DNA of 64,000 bases, taken from Actinostola sp. cb2023. Taxonomy: Eukaryota; Cnidaria; Anthozoa; Actiniaria; Actinostolidae. Below, piece by piece: positions 61,301-64,000 of this stretch. The notes beneath the pieces were generated by a model. The model ran no database searches. It had not been told where the DNA came from and was given only the letters and a program-made list of their open reading frames with translations. The position numbers and the translations under genes are program-made. The stretch spans positions 1 through 64,000 of the forward strand of contig JAUJYZ010001231.1 in assembly GCA_033675265.1 (NCBI GenBank), written 5' to 3'. The first letter of the stretch is position 1; each line of letters begins with the position of its first letter.

Positions 61301-62131
61301 TCTTTAACATAAACCTCATCTCTCAACAGAGAGTTATTGAACTTCCAGAACGATGGACCTTTCTTTCCTTCATTAAACGAGCAGAATTTTAACGTGATGG
61401 CATGATGGTCAGTTGAGGGGGCAGGAATGATGCTAGTTTTGTCAATGAACGGTTGAAGGCTATCTGAAACAAAGAAATAATCAAGTCTCCTAAACAATCT
61501 GTCCCTGCTATTACTCTTCTTCCCTTGTGCACATCCGCTCCATGTGAAGCGCTTTACATCGGGATTACGCACTCGCCATATGTCGCATAAATCACTATCC
61601 ATTAAAATTGTTTGCATAGTTTCTATACTTTTGTGTTTTAACGATGGATTTCCACCCGACGTTTCTAAGTCAAGGTCAAACACGAGATTGAAATCGCCTC
61701 CCCATATTATTGAAGTGTCAACGGGATAATCTATTGTAACCAATTTCTCGATTATTTCTTTCAGAACTTCCACTTGACTTTTTTCGTCGTTTGGCTGATA
61801 GCTATTAATCAGTAAGAAGTTAGAGCCCTGTATTTCCACTAGTAAAATAATGTATCTGCCTTTCTGATCAATAACACTCGCGGTTATAGTTTGATCGAGC
61901 TTATTACCCATAAGAATAGCAACCCCTTTACTATTGTTAGCCCCGTGCGACATGATAATTTCGCCTTTGAAAACACTCCTCCCATTTTTGCTGGCTGTCG
62001 GCGGTAGTATGAGTTTCTTGAACAAAGGTTACCCCACCAGTAGCTCCGTGCTAAACAAACCAGTTTAACATTTTATGGCGCTTATTTTTATCCCTCATTC
62101 CCCTGACATTAAGTGAAATTACTTCAAAGTC
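58313..62131 (-). pseudogene. LINE ORF2: endonuclease and reverse transcriptase, three lesions
   Basis: Endonuclease blocks: SLNVRGM and TFVQETH upstream, then HGANNSKGVAILMG, IIWGGDFNLVF, DIWRVRNPDVKRFTW, RRLDYFFV and STDHHAITL. The reverse transcriptase is open for 894 codons (60,997-58,313): LGSSKCPGNDGLTKELY, NWRPISLINVDVKI, ADFEKAFDSI, GTKQGDPTSPYLF, LLFADDTTFFL (the polymerase Asp pair), and near the end CSFCQSNNETIEHIFVYC, a Cys-Cys-His-Cys motif typical of L1/Tx1 ORF2. Lesions: an in-frame TAG at 62,053-62,051 (after NWFV), a frameshift near 61,980, and a one-base loss in a six-A run near 60,975, where a seventh A would join GEK to NTKYFL. No ATG is evident at the N-terminus. The last shift could be a base-calling error. 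Confidence 0.9.
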
Positions 62132-62559
62132 ATAATGCTTTTGTGGAATGTGTTAAGGAATGCGTTTGTTCAATTTGGCCGTTATCAGTCCCACTGGAAC
62201 AATCCCCGTATAAGGTGCCAAGTAAACTATATGACAAACGAAAACACTCGCAACACACAATACTTATCAACAAACAATGAAAAACATGTTGGATGCATTC
62301 TCCTCCGGTATATGTACTTAATGAAATACTCTTTCATTTCCCCATAGACTTTAGATATGCAAATTCCTTGACAATTTCGCTCCAGCAAAATAAGTGTGCA
62401 ATTTATCCTAATGTTAATATTTGTTCCTAAATATGATCAGTTATTTCTTTCACTAACAACATTAAGCGTAATTAATATATTATCAGTAAATATTGTAGTT
62501 TTGTAGTTTTTATAACACCAAGACTTACTAGTATTATAATATGAGTTCAAACCTGACTA

Positions 62560-63405
62560 TCAATAGATGCTCTCCAAATCACCGTGGTGGTTGATACGTA
62601 TTGACCTTTCACCTTTTTCTTTACATACGAATATCTTTCCATCGAGTGTCCATGTCCTGTACCACTTGTTTTGGTAGGCTCTCTTTCTCACCTCTCCATA
62701 AAGTCGTCGTCGAAAGGCTGTTAGGTTTTCATTAATGTATACTGCCACTGCCCCATTAAATGTTTCGCTAGCCTTCACATCCCGTAGTTTCCTTCTTGCT
62801 TGGTATAGTTCATTCTTAGTCTTGTGGCTTTTAAATTTCACTAGAATGGGTTTAATCTGTGCTTTGGAATACAGACGGTGGACTATATCTATATCGTCCT
62901 CGTCAAGTACTACTCCTACGCTTTCGGCAACCTTGATTGTAGTTTCTTCCAGGTCTTCGTCTTCGGTCTGTGGAATGCCGTGAATTTCGATGTTGTATTT
63001 CCTGGATTGTGCCTCCAGGTCGTCAATTTTAGTTTCTAACCATTCTATCTTGGTGTTAGCGTTCCTTAGTTCGGCGTTGCAGTCACTCAAGGAGTTTGTG
63101 AGGTCTGTGAAATCCTTCTTTGTGGACTTGTTCTCCTTTACCAAGTCCTCTACTAATTTCGACTGGAAAGTCATAGCGGTCCTCACCTCGTCAAATTCTA
63201 TTCTTAAAGACTTGTTCTCTGTCAGTAACCTGTTTGTATTACTTTGAATCTCCGTCACAACTTTATAGATGGATTCCAAGGTTAGGTTTGATTTGTCGGC
63301 GTCCATTCTTTGCAGCTTTGCTTGTGGAGAACAGTCTACGCTAGAGACTGACGAATTCGATGACAGTTCTTCCCTGGTTCTCCGAACTCCCGTGTTAGTA
63401 CTCAT
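62560..63405 (-). CDS. LINE ORF1 protein (coiled coil, RRM-like, C-terminal domain)
   Basis: The likely start is the ATG at 63,405 (MSTNTGVRRTREEL), giving 281 residues; an upstream in-frame ATG at 63,480 would add a hydrophobic stretch unlike this family. A Ser-rich N-terminus is followed by a long heptad coiled coil (about residues 40-140, ending KIEWLETKIDDLEAQSRKYN), then an RRM-like domain beginning NIEIHGIPQTEDEDLEETT and a basic C-terminal domain (LTAFRRRLYGEVRKRAY, TWTLDGKIFVCKE). This is the layout of L1 ORF1p-type RNA-binding chaperones, which trimerise and coat the LINE RNA. The frame is intact although ORF2 is broken. Stop at 62,560-62,562. Confidence 0.85.
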   Translation of the reverse strand: MSTNTGVRRTREELSSNSSVSSVDCSPQAKLQRMDADKSNLTLESIYKVVTEIQSNTNRLLTENKSLRIEFDEVRTAMTFQSKLVEDLVKENKSTKKDFTDLTNSLSDCNAELRNANTKIEWLETKIDDLEAQSRKYNIEIHGIPQTEDEDLEETTIKVAESVGVVLDEDDIDIVHRLYSKAQIKPILVKFKSHKTKNELYQARRKLRDVKASETFNGAVAVYINENLTAFRRRLYGEVRKRAYQNKWYRTWTLDGKIFVCKEKGERSIRINHHGDLESIY

Positions 63406-64000
63406 GAAATAACTGAAATAAAGCTGGCTATGATTTACAATTACTGGGGAAATGAGCAAGAGTATATACGGAGCGCTCAAACGAGCATCCTACCTCTTCA
63501 CGCTTCACGCACCTTTAGGTGTTATTAATAAGGTTCTTTCCAAAATCCTCCGAAAGGCGATAAATAATGAAAGGTCCCTTATCTGGTCAAGGGGAGGGGC
63601 ATGATATTTTAGGCCAAGCTCTAGGGGAGTGTCAGGAAATTTCATTCCCATCGCTAGGGGAGGGTCACATCATTTTCAACGCTCAATTTAAAATCTCCAT
63701 CCCCCCCCCCCCCTCCCCCCCTGCTAATTTCTGACAAGTCCCTAACTGTTTGGCATTAAGTTGAAATGTTGCTTTCATATTCCAATGAGAAGTACTGTTT
63801 TTCTTACGATTTAAGGATGGATTGAGTAAATGACGTCATTTACTCAACCCAATCCATCCTTAAATCGTAAGAAAAACAGTACTTCTCATTGGAATATGAA
63901 AGCAACATTTTAACTTAAAGCCAAACAGTTATTAATATGTCGTTCAAAATTACTTCAGCAAAATTACAGCTCATTTTAAATTTTGACTGATTTTCGTCCA

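Larger units (their letters stand above)
58097..63514 (-). mobile_element. Nearly complete L1/Tx1-like LINE (5.4 kb)
   Basis: Flanked by a 9-bp direct repeat TTAGGTGTT (58,088-58,096 and 63,515-63,523). On the minus strand the order is a short 5' leader, ORF1, ORF2 (endonuclease, reverse transcriptase, C-terminal Cys motif), a 3' region with ATACAATACGATAT repeats (58,185-58,262) and an A-rich AATAAAAAAA tail next to the duplication. This is target-primed insertion into element R. Full length with an intact duplication suggests a recent event. Confidence 0.9.
57472..63743. mobile_element. Element R (AGGGACTTGTCAG ends), carrying the LINE
   Basis: Ends AGGGACTTGTCAGAAATTAG are inverted at 63,743. 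Both flanks inside are rich in GGGGAGGGTCA and poly-G/poly-C tracts (57,490-57,600; 63,585-63,725). After removing the LINE it is about 850 bp. No gene of its own. Confidence 0.75.
57385..64000. mobile_element. Palindromic element S, interrupted and cut by window end
   Basis: The left arm (57,385-57,468 continued at 63,745-63,834) pairs with 63,835-64,000 around TGACGTCA (63,831-63,838). Shared words are GACGAAAA-CAGTC, ATGAGCTGTAATTTTGCTGA, GAACGACATATTA and TTGCTTTCATATTCCAATGA. The split is the site of element R. S continues past the right edge. Confidence 0.8.

Overview
This is eukaryotic, AT-rich, repeat-saturated DNA with no bacterial or organellar signal. LINE-1/Tx1-type retroposons, many TA-flanked inverted-repeat elements, frequent ACATGTA words and PIF1-like helicase genes inside repeats suggest an invertebrate metazoan, probably marine and possibly a cnidarian. 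That is inference; nothing here fixes the taxon. I see no tRNA, rRNA or CRISPR. No host gene is convincing: the best host-like pieces are an unrecognised ORF at 15,614 and a broken Cys-rich exon near 49.3-51.1 kb.

Layout. 1-5.2 kb: a 5'-truncated LINE (minus strand, leaving the window at base 1) is split at a TA by element A (464-4,180), which carries a 42-bp tandem array and two further TA insertions, B (with transposase DNA-binding-domain pieces) and C. 5.6-13.1 kb: element G with inverted ends, a cluster of palindromes and about 3.9 kb of 91-bp tandem repeats. 13.2-14.1 kb: an AAT microsatellite and a small hairpin-ended element, E1. 16.5-19.5 kb: foldback K, its left arm hit by element J. 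20.2-23.6 kb: element F containing D, which has a 66-bp array. 23.6-28.8 kb: element N with terminal repeats of about 0.6 kb.

29.5-40.7 kb: the centrepiece. Y is a 6.75-kb near-palindrome whose core is made of 17-bp and 14-bp tandem arrays with a mirror point at about 37,630. Its left end is interrupted by a 4,466-bp inverted-repeat element (29,517-33,982) with a 7-bp GGCAGAC duplication. That element encodes a spliced, unrecognised protein of about 287 aa, a CCHC zinc-knuckle exon and a broken PIF1-like helicase. 41.5-48.1 kb: more hairpin-ended elements (E2-E4), which look like non-autonomous Helentron-type elements, with internal duplications. 49.4-51.0 kb: TTAA-flanked foldback H inside a Cys-rich exon. 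51.5-56 kb: foldback L, TA-flanked element Q and two short inverted-repeat elements. 57.4-64 kb: a three-level nest, palindrome S hit by element R, which was hit by a nearly complete 5.4-kb LINE with a 9-bp duplication.

The recurring themes are insertion into TA, elements that carry a private minisatellite inside, and large inverted repeats. Insertion order can often be read from the intact opposite arm or from a restored reading frame. Most long ORFs are products of tandem repeats.
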